Assembly: GCA_002368605.1 (NCBI GenBank) | Contig: DFEB01000022.1 | Span: forward strand, 1-46,652 | Direction: 5' to 3' | DNA length: 46,652 nucleotides | Source of the DNA: Treponema sp. UBA3813 | Lineage (GTDB): Bacteria; Spirochaetota; Spirochaetia; Treponematales; Treponemataceae | Part shown: in pieces, positions 24,302 through 32,866 of the stretch | How positions within the stretch are numbered: position 1 is the stretch's first letter | Layout of the letters: each line of letters starts with the position of its first letter | Notes under the pieces: generated by a model | The model's database searches: none | What the model was told of the DNA's origin: nothing | Seen by the model: only the letters and a program-made list of their open reading frames with translations | Made by a program: the position numbers and the translations under genes

Positions 24302-26038
24302 TTAATTTCGCTTTAGGATATCTTCCAGTTCTTTATTTAGTCCGAGAAGATACTCATCTTTTGAGGAAAGCGCAACGACCTGTTTGAGATAATACTGGGC
24401 TTTACGGTATTCTTTTTTATTGTAGTAAATGCGGTAAAGGCGAAAAAGCGAATCTTTATTGCGGGGGTTTGCAGTAAGGCTTGAGCGCAAGTCAGCAAGA
24501 ATCGCACTCTCCCCCCCAGAGATAAAACTCCTTTCATAATAGAGGAAACTTTTCAATTTTGCACTTGCGTTCGGAAGCAACTGAGCGATAAGACGGGAAG
24601 CCTCTTTCGTCCGTCCAGTTGAGACAAGCACATCAATATAAGACTGGAGAACTTCCTCATTAGTGCTATCTCCTGCATACAAGTCAGATGCATAACGCCA
24701 AGCCTCATCCTTTCGACCGGCAGAAAGACAAATTTGTATATGAGTAAACAGAGCTGAGCGGGGAAGATTTTCCATTTTAAGAAGCTCTGAGCTCGCTTTA
24801 TAGGCAGCCGCCCACTTTTTGTTCTGAACCATAGAGGCAATTTTTATCTGAAGAGCTCTAGAATCACCAGGTCTTTTTTCGAGAATTTGATCAGCAAGCT
24901 CCTCGCCGCTTTTTTCGGCAATTTTCTCCCCCGTCTCAGAAGCAAGTTCAGCCGCCTCAAGAATAATTTCCTCATCATCAGGGTAAAGGACAAGGGCTTT
25001 TTCAATTGTTGACCGTGCGGCCGAAAGATTTTTATTCCAGTTTTTCTGAACCGTAAAACGAAGTACCAGATAATCGCGGGAATCTGAATCTTTACGGGCA
25101 TAGGCATCAAGCAGAGAAGCCGCCCTGATGTACTCTCCCCTCTTAACGAGAATCCTCGCCCGGAACAAAAGATAATAGGAATTCTCAGGCTCGATTTGAA
25201 GCAAGCGTCCTACATAAACCTCGGCGCTGTCAAAATTTCCAGCCGAAAAAGAAGACTCTGCGCACAAAGCCAGCAATTCTTTTTTTTGGGGATACAAGGA
25301 TAGTAAGTCTTCGGCAAGGGAAAAAGCAGAATCATAGTCAGTCAATTTCACAAAACTATCCGCATAAGCGTATGCGCATTCAAAACAATTCTTGTCAATC
25401 TCATAAGCACGAGCAAAATATTTGTTCGCCCCCTTAAAATCTGACATACGACGCAGGAGCAATCCCATTAGATAATTCGCAGGAAGAGAGTCAGGGCGCA
25501 ACTCAAGGGCTTTTGTAAGGGAGGCAAAGGAATCCTCGTAGTAATCACTCCTTGTTTCTGAAGCCGCAAGAACCAGAGAAGGCAGCATATAGCTGAAAAA
25601 ATCATCAGGTGACGGAAAAGAATCATAAAAGCCGTTTCGTGAAGATGTAATCGCCCCAGTGTAATTATTTTTTATGAACTGTCCGCTGGTCTCCTCGGTA
25701 AGATTCTGGGATTTCCAGCAGACCTGCATGATTGAGACGGCAATATAGTGAAGAACCTGCTCACTCTCGCTCATACTCTCATGCCGTCGTTTCAAATAGG
25801 TAATAGCAGAACTAAGGGATTCGGGAGTTCCCTTCTCGACATTATCAAGGACTGATTTTTCAATATTACGGAAATATGAAGTATTTCGTTTTTCGGGAAG
25901 GGAAAGTTTTACGGCATCAGAAGGATTTGCGACATATTCAGGCTGGGCTTCCGCCGCTTTCTTCTTAGCGCAAAGACTAGAAAGAGAAAAGAAAAAAATA
26001 CAAGCAAAGGCAGAGACTTTCCGCCACGAAAGCCGCAA
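24302..26038 (-). CDS. Exported TPR-repeat protein
   Basis: 578 residues. The start is a TTG at 26038; GGAG ten bases upstream overlaps the end of the preceding gene, and no ATG near it would keep the signal peptide. The first 27 residues (MRLSWRKVSAFACIFFFSL onward) are a signal sequence ending SSLCAKK: either a signal peptidase I site after Ala or an atypical lipobox. The rest is a TPR superhelix of at least ten repeats, e.g. YLMGLLLRRMSDFKGANKYF and YLVLRFTVQKNWNKNLSAA. Such proteins scaffold envelope complexes. A run of seven G (24511-24517, coding strand) lies in frame. Upstream of yajC by 73 bases and five bases after the preceding membrane-protein gene. Specific role unknown. Confidence 0.85.
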   Translation of the reverse strand: MRLSWRKVSAFACIFFFSLSSLCAKKKAAEAQPEYVANPSDAVKLSLPEKRNTSYFRNIEKSVLDNVEKGTPESLSSAITYLKRRHESMSESEQVLHYIAVSIMQVCWKSQNLTEETSGQFIKNNYTGAITSSRNGFYDSFPSPDDFFSYMLPSLVLAASETRSDYYEDSFASLTKALELRPDSLPANYLMGLLLRRMSDFKGANKYFARAYEIDKNCFECAYAYADSFVKLTDYDSAFSLAEDLLSLYPQKKELLALCAESSFSAGNFDSAEVYVGRLLQIEPENSYYLLFRARILVKRGEYIRAASLLDAYARKDSDSRDYLVLRFTVQKNWNKNLSAARSTIEKALVLYPDDEEIILEAAELASETGEKIAEKSGEELADQILEKRPGDSRALQIKIASMVQNKKWAAAYKASSELLKMENLPRSALFTHIQICLSAGRKDEAWRYASDLYAGDSTNEEVLQSYIDVLVSTGRTKEASRLIAQLLPNASAKLKSFLYYERSFISGGESAILADLRSSLTANPRNKDSLFRLYRIYYNKKEYRKAQYYLKQVVALSSKDEYLLGLNKELEDILKRN

Positions 26039-26043
26039 TTCAG

Positions 26044-26649
26044 TTAATCTCCGTAGAATCCTTTTTCATCTTCATCTGTCAAATCAGAAAGCTCGTCTTT
26101 ATCGTAGGGGAAAAATTCATTGAAATTCCTTTGCCAGAAAAACACACCGACAAGGGCAGCACCCGCAAGAATGAGCATAAGAGGCCCCCACTTGGCCACA
26201 AAAAGTGAAAGAGAAATCTTTATGACATCAAGAGAGAACAAGAGGAAGGCGATTCCGAGAACTTCTATAAGCAGACTGGGAAAAAGGTAGACTCCACGGA
26301 TTTTTCTGTGCTTAAAAACGCAGGTCAGGATAAGGCATATTCCGCACAAAATGACACAAATAGGCCATAAATGCTCCGTCGTAAATGGAAGCACATTTGT
26401 AAAGATAAAAGTCATGCACAAGCCCATACAGAAGACAAAAAGCCCCGTAAAGAAAAAAACAGCCCAGTGGATCAATGTCATCGCGACATAAAAAACTGCC
26501 GCTCCGAAAACCATAATCGCTATGGAAAAAGCAGGAATTTCAGAGCCCCAGCCAGCGGAAAGGCGCGAAATAAGCAGCAACCCCACAATAATCAAGATAA
26601 CACCCGCCGCCAGCAGGGCATTGAGCACAGGAACAGTAATTTTTTTCAT
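26044..26649 (-). CDS. Six-helix membrane protein of unknown function
   Basis: 201 residues. About six hydrophobic helices fill residues 8-175, the second and third pairs resembling small LiaF/HdeD-like membrane modules; the C-terminal 30 residues are hydrophilic and acidic (DKDELSDLTDEDEKGFYGD) and probably cytoplasmic. No catalytic motif is seen. A GGGGG stretch lies about 12 bases before the ATG, a weak ribosome site. It is the first gene of the minus-strand run that continues through the TPR protein into yajC-secDF, which suggests an envelope role but proves nothing. Confidence 0.78.
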   Translation of the reverse strand: MKKITVPVLNALLAAGVILIIVGLLLISRLSAGWGSEIPAFSIAIMVFGAAVFYVAMTLIHWAVFFFTGLFVFCMGLCMTFIFTNVLPFTTEHLWPICVILCGICLILTCVFKHRKIRGVYLFPSLLIEVLGIAFLLFSLDVIKISLSLFVAKWGPLMLILAGAALVGVFFWQRNFNEFFPYDKDELSDLTDEDEKGFYGD

Positions 26650-26689
26650 AAAAGACAGCTACCCCCAAGCATACCGTAAAATTTAGAAG

Positions 26690-26733
26690 ATACTAAATCA
26701 GAATAGGATACTACAGAATTCGATAAAATACTA
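26690..26733. repeat. Three ATACTA direct repeats between divergent genes
   Basis: ATACTA occurs at 26690-26695, 26708-26713 and 26728-26733, spaced 18 and 20 bases (about two helical turns), each followed by an A-rich stretch. It sits in the 150-base gap between divergent transcription units, so it could be a regulator binding array; the sequence is AT-rich and chance is possible. Confidence 0.3.
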
Positions 26734-26822
26734 GAGAAATTAGAGAAATCAAATTTTGACTATTCAGACAAGAATTATCATCTTTCACTAAGACGAATTT
26801 TATGCTATCCTTTTTTAAGTTT

Positions 26823-27872
26823 ATGAATAAACTTCTTTTTTTCCGGACAGCAACAATACTCTGCGCACTATGCGCGATTTTTTTCACTTCATGTGCAAAA
26901 ATCAGCTCACAAGATTCATCCACGGAGACACTTGAAGAGTACATGAGTATGCTTGACGACACTTCAATCTCACCTCAGAGCCGATATGCGGTCATCAACC
27001 GAATTGCAAGTTTTTATTACTCTCAGGGCAAATCCGATGACATGGTGCTCTTTCTCACCGACTGGGTTGAAACTCACCCCGGAGACAGTTACAACGCCTA
27101 CTGGCTTTTCATGGTCGCCTCCCATTATCTAAAACTTAATGAAGAGCCCATTGCTGAATATTATTACGAACGGATTATTACGAATTTTCCGGATTTGCTC
27201 GTAAACGGAAAATCAGTGCATTTTTCATGCCTCCAGCACCTTATCCAAATCAGCAAGAGATCCGCCAACAGAATCAATTATTTCAACCGAGTCATTCACG
27301 ACTTTCCCCAGCAGGTAAGCATCACCGAAATGTACATGCGCATTGCCCTTGAATACGAAAAAGTCGGTGACTGGGACGCGGCTCTCAAATCATACGAACT
27401 TTTTCTGGAACAGCCCGACAGTTCGACGATTCAGATTGCAGGTCTCCCGAACGCATACACAAAAGCCCGGCAAACGGTAGATTTTTCAAAATCATCAAAA
27501 GACTGGACATTCGAGACCCTCGACGAACTTGAAAACGCCGTTAAGAAAGGCATAACAAGCTACAACTGGCGGGCACTCGACCGCTACCGCTCAAAAGTAA
27601 ATTTCTTCGCCATGAGCTGGAAGTCCAGTGAATCTGACCCGAACGCTCTCGAAAACTTTTCCATGCACAACTTCATGCTGGGAAACAGAATCCGCTATCT
27701 AGACACACTCGATGAAAGTTCTACGCCAACAGAAGCATACCTGCGCACATGGGGCTGGACTTCTTATGTCAATGTCTGGTACTTGTATTTCCGAAAAGTA
27801 GACTTCCCTGCAGATCCCGAAATCCACGGTCGCTGGGAATGGGCAGGAATCTATTTTGGCGAAAAGTTATAG
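26823..27872 (+). CDS. TPR-containing lipoprotein
   Basis: 349 residues from ATG 26823. This start gives a compact lipoprotein signal (MNKLLFFRTATILCALCAIF, then FTSC with C24 as the acylated residue); an upstream in-frame ATG at 26802 would add seven residues and cannot be excluded, as neither has a clear ribosome site. Residues 45-220 contain TPR-like helical pairs (YAVINRIASFYYSQGKSDDM, MRIALEYEKVGDWDAALKSY). The C-terminal third is Trp/Tyr-rich and unassigned, ending HGRWEWAGIYFGEKL. It heads a plus-strand envelope cluster and overlaps the lytic transglycosylase gene by 17 bases, so the two are probably made together and may act on the same complex. Confidence 0.83.
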   Translation: MNKLLFFRTATILCALCAIFFTSCAKISSQDSSTETLEEYMSMLDDTSISPQSRYAVINRIASFYYSQGKSDDMVLFLTDWVETHPGDSYNAYWLFMVASHYLKLNEEPIAEYYYERIITNFPDLLVNGKSVHFSCLQHLIQISKRSANRINYFNRVIHDFPQQVSITEMYMRIALEYEKVGDWDAALKSYELFLEQPDSSTIQIAGLPNAYTKARQTVDFSKSSKDWTFETLDELENAVKKGITSYNWRALDRYRSKVNFFAMSWKSSESDPNALENFSMHNFMLGNRIRYLDTLDESSTPTEAYLRTWGWTSYVNVWYLYFRKVDFPADPEIHGRWEWAGIYFGEKL

Positions 27873-28926
27873 GATTGCACGGCAATTTTTTCTCGTCCTT
27901 TTCATTTTTTCGCTACTTTCCCTGCACTGCCAGGAAGGTTCCAGCAATGAAGACGATTTGTCTCTTTTCGAAAAAATCGAACTCGAAGAGTTGCCCCCAG
28001 CAGATGAATATTATATAGATGATTCCCCTCTCAACCAAATATTAAAACTCTTTGATGAAGAAGATTATGAGCGGCAAAAAGCCTACCTTGAACAAAAAAA
28101 AAGAAAAATCATAAAAAGCGCTGGCGGAATTGCCGTATCCGAAAGCAGCTATGCGCAAACAGTCATACATGACTACATAGCCCGATACATGACAAATTTC
28201 GGTAAACAGAACCTCTATAAAATCCTTGACGATGGCGAATACTACCGTCTCTATATAAGAGAGGAGCTAAAAAAAAGGGGAATGCCGGCCGCTCTCGAAT
28301 ACCTGCCCCTGGTCGAAAGCGAATACAAGGCAACGGCAAAATCCAGGAGCGGAGCCATAGGACTATGGCAATTCATGGAAAATTCCATGTCCCCCTTTCT
28401 CCAAAAAAACGAATGGTTTGACGAGCGATTAGACCCATGGAAATCCACAAATGCCGCCCTCTCAAAACTTCAAGACAATTACCGCATGTTTAACGACTGG
28501 CTGATTGCCATCGCCGCCTATAACTGCGGGGCCGGCGCAATGAGAAGAATTCTAAAAAATGTGCCCGAAAAATCCTTTTGGTACATAGCCGAGCATGGAC
28601 TTCTAAGGGACGAGACCATTAATTACATTCCGAAACTGCTCGCGCTTGCAGAAATAGCCGAAAACGGTGACGAATATAAAATTCCGCTGCCTGAAGTCAC
28701 CGCTTCCCCAAGATATGCGGATTTTGACTATCTGGAAGTAAACAACAAAGTCTCTTTAAGCAGGCTGGCGGGAGAGCTCAGGCTTGAAGCAGAAACTCTC
28801 AAAAAACTCAACCCCGCCTTACTTTTGAACACGACTCCCCCAAAAACCAATTATTCTATCCGCCTTCCCATGGGAATGAAAAAATCCGCCGAAGAAGCTT
28901 TAAAAGAAATCTTAACAAACAAATAA
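27856..28926 (+). CDS. MltD-like lytic transglycosylase (SLT domain)
   Basis: 356 residues starting at TTG 27856, with AGGA eight bases upstream inside the preceding gene. An N-terminal hydrophobic signal (FFLVLFIFSLLSLHC) may be a lipoprotein signal, though His before Cys is unusual. The SLT domain covers about 140-290: LEYLPLVESEYKATAKSRSG (catalytic Glu is E154), GAIGLWQFM, AIAAYNCGAGAM and YIPKLLALAEI. The C-terminal 75 residues (VNNKVSLSRLAGELRLEAET) look like a degenerate LysM-type wall-binding module. It cleaves the glycan strands of peptidoglycan in the periplasm, forming 1,6-anhydro ends. The neighbouring OmpA-domain and TPR lipoprotein genes support a role in envelope remodelling. 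Confidence 0.9.
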   Translation: MAKSYRIARQFFLVLFIFSLLSLHCQEGSSNEDDLSLFEKIELEELPPADEYYIDDSPLNQILKLFDEEDYERQKAYLEQKKRKIIKSAGGIAVSESSYAQTVIHDYIARYMTNFGKQNLYKILDDGEYYRLYIREELKKRGMPAALEYLPLVESEYKATAKSRSGAIGLWQFMENSMSPFLQKNEWFDERLDPWKSTNAALSKLQDNYRMFNDWLIAIAAYNCGAGAMRRILKNVPEKSFWYIAEHGLLRDETINYIPKLLALAEIAENGDEYKIPLPEVTASPRYADFDYLEVNNKVSLSRLAGELRLEAETLKKLNPALLLNTTPPKTNYSIRLPMGMKKSAEEALKEILTNK

Positions 28927-28974
28927 AAATCTGCCGAAAATCAAAATGAAGAACTCTATAAAAAGGAAAAAGTC

Positions 28975-30315
28975 GTGAGAAGTAGAATATTATCTTCATT
29001 GATTTTATATGCAGGCATGTCGGCTGGAATTTTTGCCGCAGAAAGCAGACCACTCATCTCTTCTGAAAGCAGAATCGACTGGTCTAAATCAAGTTTCATC
29101 TCTGATGTGCGCCTCGACACCGAAAAGGCAGGAATCAGCATGCCTTCAGGAAAACGAGCAGCCCTGAATTTTGTGGAGACAAAACTCCCCGACCTCATCA
29201 AGGATCCGCTTCTCTCCCTTTATGTCAACTCAAGCCAGCAGCTGGGCGATTTAGTTCTCGCGAACGACATCACACTTGAACAACTCACGAAAATCATCGA
29301 CGAAGGCAAAAAAACACCGGGAATTTTCACTGACGGTACCCTCACGCTTCTTACGACCCACACAATCAATCTGAGGGAAATTTCATCTCTTATGATTAAG
29401 CACCATTTTCCCTACAAAAATGCGAAACCTATTGAGAACATTGCTTCCCGCGTTTACTCAGGCATTATCATTGACGCAAGGGGAGAGCTTGATGTTCACG
29501 GTGAATTCATGAGCGATGAAGTTTACCCCTGCTTTTTCCCTCAGATTTGGGACGAGCAGATGAACCTGATTTACGAGCGCAACATGGGAGACCCGGCTTC
29601 AGAATTCAAGAACGGAATGATTCACTATGACTGGAGAGACGATGAAAGCGCATATCAGTCAAGAATCGGAAGCGACCCCCTCCACATAAAGGCAAGGAAG
29701 GTCTATGGTCATCTCCGGACTGATCCCGTAATCTCAAGGGAAGACGCACTGAAAATTCTTTCGGTACCAGAAAATCTGAAACTTCTTCAGGAAGGCAAGG
29801 TCGTCATTCTTTTGGATAAAGAGAATTTAACCTACCCGATAGAGGCTGAGCAGGAAGAAAGCGAATACTACGCGCCATTCCTGGATATTAAAAAATATTT
29901 CGGCTCAGATGAAGAGGCTCCGATTATCCTCCCCCGCGGTCCAGAGTGGCAGATTCTTTATGATTTGAAATTCGTCGCTGACAGCCCTAAACTTCTTGAT
30001 TCAGAATTGCCTAAACTCGCAAAACTCGCCGAAGCCCTCAAAGATTTCAACAAAGACGACGCATACACGATTCTTATTGAAGGTCACACAGCAGATGTTA
30101 ACAAACCTGTCGGCCAAATGAACCTCTCCGTTGCCCGCGCTGAAACCATTGTCAACGAACTTATCCGTAACGGAATCAGCCGCTCTCTTCTGAGCTACAA
30201 GGGATACGGAGGCACTCAGCCAATCGCATCAAACGACACGCCGGAAGGACGCGCCATGAACCGACGCGTTATCATCACAGCCCGCCCAAAAGCGACCTAT
30301 ATTCAAAGAAACTAA
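28975..30315 (+). CDS. OmpA-family peptidoglycan-binding protein
   Basis: 446 residues from GTG 28975 (AAGGA seven bases upstream). A signal peptide (about 21 residues, ending IFAAES) is followed by about 300 residues I cannot assign, then a C-terminal OmpA/MotB-like domain (about 320-440): ILIEGHTADVNKPVGQMNLS, RAETIVNELIRNGI, SYKGYGGTQPIAS and EGRAMNRRVIITA. The Asp of GHTAD and the Arg pair of NRRV are the diaminopimelate-contacting positions known for this domain. It should tie an outer-membrane or periplasmic structure to the wall. Lies 48 bases after the lytic transglycosylase and 12 bases before the barrel protein gene, in one likely operon. Confidence 0.9.
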   Translation: MRSRILSSLILYAGMSAGIFAAESRPLISSESRIDWSKSSFISDVRLDTEKAGISMPSGKRAALNFVETKLPDLIKDPLLSLYVNSSQQLGDLVLANDITLEQLTKIIDEGKKTPGIFTDGTLTLLTTHTINLREISSLMIKHHFPYKNAKPIENIASRVYSGIIIDARGELDVHGEFMSDEVYPCFFPQIWDEQMNLIYERNMGDPASEFKNGMIHYDWRDDESAYQSRIGSDPLHIKARKVYGHLRTDPVISREDALKILSVPENLKLLQEGKVVILLDKENLTYPIEAEQEESEYYAPFLDIKKYFGSDEEAPIILPRGPEWQILYDLKFVADSPKLLDSELPKLAKLAEALKDFNKDDAYTILIEGHTADVNKPVGQMNLSVARAETIVNELIRNGISRSLLSYKGYGGTQPIASNDTPEGRAMNRRVIITARPKATYIQRN

Positions 30316-30327
30316 GGAAGAGGATTT

Positions 30328-31530
30328 ATGAAAAAGATACTATCATTAATATTGCTTGTCGCAAGCACGCCCCTCTTCGCTACGCCTTATTTTTCGGGCG
30401 AAACGGGAGCGGTCGCAAAATTCGCAAATACCGAAACAAGCGAATTTAAGCCCTCTCTAAGATTCGATGCCTTTATAGCAGGGCAATTCTCCCTCAACAA
30501 CAAGCTTTTGCTGAGAGGAGAAGCATCCCTTCAAACAGAAGACTTGTACGAAAACGGCTCAACGAACGAAACTTTGTCAGTTTTCAGAGTGAATGAAATT
30601 TCGGCGACTTATACCACGAGCAGCTACGGAACGACAAAAAGCCTTAGTTTTTTCAAGGGAAATTTCGAGAATATCGGCACACAGCAATTCGTGCAAAGAA
30701 GGCTGGGCGCACAAAACTATGCAAGCTCACTTACTGAAAATTATCTCGGACAAAACGGAGTGTCAGCTTATCAAGTCTACGGATACGGTGGAAGCGCTTC
30801 ACTTACATTTAAAAGTATTCCAATAAGCACGGGACTTGTAATCAGCAGAAACGATGAAAAAGACGACAGAGAATATCAGATAAACTTTGACTGGCGCTTT
30901 GCGACCGCATTCCGCTACCTGACGATGGACTTACTCGCAGGATGCTGCGCCCCAGTCACGCGAAAGAACAGTGACGGAGAGGATGTATACCTGCTCATTG
31001 AGACTCTTTACCTCCACGGCGGAATCGACATGCTGCTTGGAAACAGACATTCGCCAATTGCGCTCTACATATTAGGCGGTTTCGATGACTATCCCGTAAA
31101 AGAAAAAAAAGACGGTTCTGATAAACTCAAGTTGGAAGATGTATTCGCCCTTGCGGAACTTCGCTTCAATCTCAACGGAGCGCGAATACACATAACAGGC
31201 TACAATGTTCCATCCGCAAGTCTTGAGAAAATGCTCTTTATCAACGAGAGTTTCGGATTAAATTATCGCTTTATTTGCGACAAACTCCACACATCAAAGA
31301 GAAATTTTTCAGTCGGATTTGACTTTACGATGGGTTACGAAGGAAAATATGTGAAAGATTACTTCGACAAAGACTTGAACGATGTTCTTAATGTAAAAAT
31401 CAGCCCATTTACAGAAATTGACGCAATGGACGGAAAATTAAAAATTTACGGACAGATTAATTTAACGAAAATCAGCGACAAAAAACCTGAGTCAGCGAAA
31501 TTATTCATCGGTTACAAAAAAGACCTGTAA
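30328..31530 (+). CDS. Putative outer-membrane beta-barrel protein
   Basis: 400 residues with a signal peptide (MKKILSLILLVASTPLFA) and a ribosome site (GAAGAGG) before the ATG. The mature protein is a succession of amphipathic strands with short turns (RFDAFIAGQFSLNNKLLLRG, LSFFKGNFENIG, RFNLNGARIHITGYNV, SVGFDFTMGYEGKY), Gly, Tyr and Phe alternating with polar residues, as in porin-like barrels; it ends AKLFIGYKKDL rather than with a terminal Phe. I recognise no named family, but such proteins are common in treponemal outer membranes. It ends the TPR-lytic transglycosylase-OmpA cluster and is followed by a terminator. Confidence 0.82.
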   Translation: MKKILSLILLVASTPLFATPYFSGETGAVAKFANTETSEFKPSLRFDAFIAGQFSLNNKLLLRGEASLQTEDLYENGSTNETLSVFRVNEISATYTTSSYGTTKSLSFFKGNFENIGTQQFVQRRLGAQNYASSLTENYLGQNGVSAYQVYGYGGSASLTFKSIPISTGLVISRNDEKDDREYQINFDWRFATAFRYLTMDLLAGCCAPVTRKNSDGEDVYLLIETLYLHGGIDMLLGNRHSPIALYILGGFDDYPVKEKKDGSDKLKLEDVFALAELRFNLNGARIHITGYNVPSASLEKMLFINESFGLNYRFICDKLHTSKRNFSVGFDFTMGYEGKYVKDYFDKDLNDVLNVKISPFTEIDAMDGKLKIYGQINLTKISDKKPESAKLFIGYKKDL

Positions 31531-31534
31531 ACAC

Positions 31535-31568
31535 AAAAAAAACGCCGCAAAAGCGACGGTTTTTTTTT
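31535..31568. terminator. Bidirectional terminator between barrel gene and dapL
   Basis: An A8 run, a short GC stem with one mismatch (CGCCGC 31543-31548 / GCGACG 31553-31558, loop AAAA) and a T9 run. It reads as a terminator on both strands and overlaps the dapL stop codon. Confidence 0.75.
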
Positions 31569-32790
31569 ACATAGAAAATTTGCTCAGACGAGCACAGGCT
31601 TCTTCGATGTCAGCCTTGTGACCGAAAGAGCTGAAGCGGATGAAGCTTTCGCCACTTGGGCCAAAGCCGCTTCCCGGCGTGGTGACGATGTGGCACTTGT
31701 CGAGAATGGCGTCAAAGACATCCCAGCTCTTTTTGCCAGGGAATTTTGCCCAGACATAAGGACCGTTTCCCGTAAAGTAAGCCTCAACTCCCATCTTTTT
31801 GAAGTTCTCGCCGTCCAGGGTTTCCTTGATTTTGTGACCGTTGGCAAGATAGTAATCGACCTGAGCCTTCATGTCCTTTAAGCCCTGCTCGTCCAAAGCG
31901 GCTAAGCCACCGGCCTGGGCGATGTTTGACGCTCCGTTGAAGAGAGTGGTCATGACCCGGTTCCAGTCCTTGTTTACGCTACTTCCGTCCTCGAATTTAA
32001 GCTCGTTGGGAACGATGCTCCAGCCCAAGCGGACTCCAGTGAAGCCTGCAGGCTTTGAGAATGAGTTCACTTCGATGGCGCAGGTTTTTGCACCTTCGAT
32101 TTCATAAATCGTCTTCGGAAGATTCTTGTCGCGGATAAATTCGCAGTAAGCGGCGTCAAAGATGATTATGCAGCCGTTAGCATTGGCAAAATCGACCAGT
32201 TTTTTAAGCTGCTCTTTTGTGGCGCAAACGCCTGTCGGATTGTTTGGCGAGCAGAAATAAATGAGGGTGTTCTTTTCGATTTTTGACAAATCAGGGAAGA
32301 AGTCATTTTTTTCGGTGCAAGGAAGATATGTGATTCCCTTGTAGCCGCTTCCATTGTTCTCGCCGGCAGCCCCCACAACTACAGAGCCGTCAACATAGAC
32401 TGGATAAGCCGGATCCTGAACTGCGACTTTTACATCACGGCCAAAAAGGGTCTGGATTCTGGCGATGTCGCATTTTGCTCCGTCAGAGATGAAAACCTCG
32501 CTGGCGTCAGCCATACCTTTATAGAAGACTTGAGCGATTTTCTCGCGCAAGGCAGTGTTACCCTGCTCGTCTCCGTAGCCAGAATAGCCGGCAGGTGTGG
32601 CAAGAGCAAGGGCATAATCGCTCATGGCAGTGGCAATGTGTTTTGAGAGAGGCTCGGTGGTATTTCCGATTCCGAGAGAAATAATCTTTGCTTCCGGGTG
32701 AGAAGCAGCATATTCGCGGCGGCGGCGGGCAATCTCAGGGAAGAGATAGCCTGCGGTCAAATTTGCAAAACCAGTGTTTCTTTTAATCAT
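31567..32790 (-). CDS. dapL: LL-diaminopimelate aminotransferase
   Basis: 407 residues. Converts tetrahydrodipicolinate directly to LL-diaminopimelate using glutamate, the short route to lysine and wall diaminopimelate. The N-terminus IKRNTGFANLTAGYLFPEIA and GIGNTTEPL are characteristic of DapL; YFCSPNNPTGVCAT, IIIFDAAYCEFI and VNSFSKPAGFTGVRLGW (PLP lysine K246) complete the class I fold. Known from plants, chlamydiae and spirochaetes. A short TAGG lies before the ATG. It follows sufS across a 70-base gap filled by repeat locus B. Assignment is secure. Confidence 0.96.
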   Translation of the reverse strand: MIKRNTGFANLTAGYLFPEIARRRREYAASHPEAKIISLGIGNTTEPLSKHIATAMSDYALALATPAGYSGYGDEQGNTALREKIAQVFYKGMADASEVFISDGAKCDIARIQTLFGRDVKVAVQDPAYPVYVDGSVVVGAAGENNGSGYKGITYLPCTEKNDFFPDLSKIEKNTLIYFCSPNNPTGVCATKEQLKKLVDFANANGCIIIFDAAYCEFIRDKNLPKTIYEIEGAKTCAIEVNSFSKPAGFTGVRLGWSIVPNELKFEDGSSVNKDWNRVMTTLFNGASNIAQAGGLAALDEQGLKDMKAQVDYYLANGHKIKETLDGENFKKMGVEAYFTGNGPYVWAKFPGKKSWDVFDAILDKCHIVTTPGSGFGPSGESFIRFSSFGHKADIEEACARLSKFSM

Positions 32791-32814
32791 AATGAGCCTA
32801 TTTTAATGAAAAGC

Positions 32815-32866
32815 GGATTTTTTATCCACAGATTAGCAGAGATTAACAGCAATTATTTGCTAATCC
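32815..32866. repeat. Decamer-period intergenic repeat, locus B
   Basis: Between sufS and dapL. On the minus strand TTAATCTCTG and CTAATCTGTG follow each other directly, then GGAT, an A run and ATCCGC. It shares GATTAGCAAA with the tail of locus C and TAATCTGTGGA with locus A. The sufS stop codon (32860-32862) lies inside GATTAGCAAA. Confidence 0.55.
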
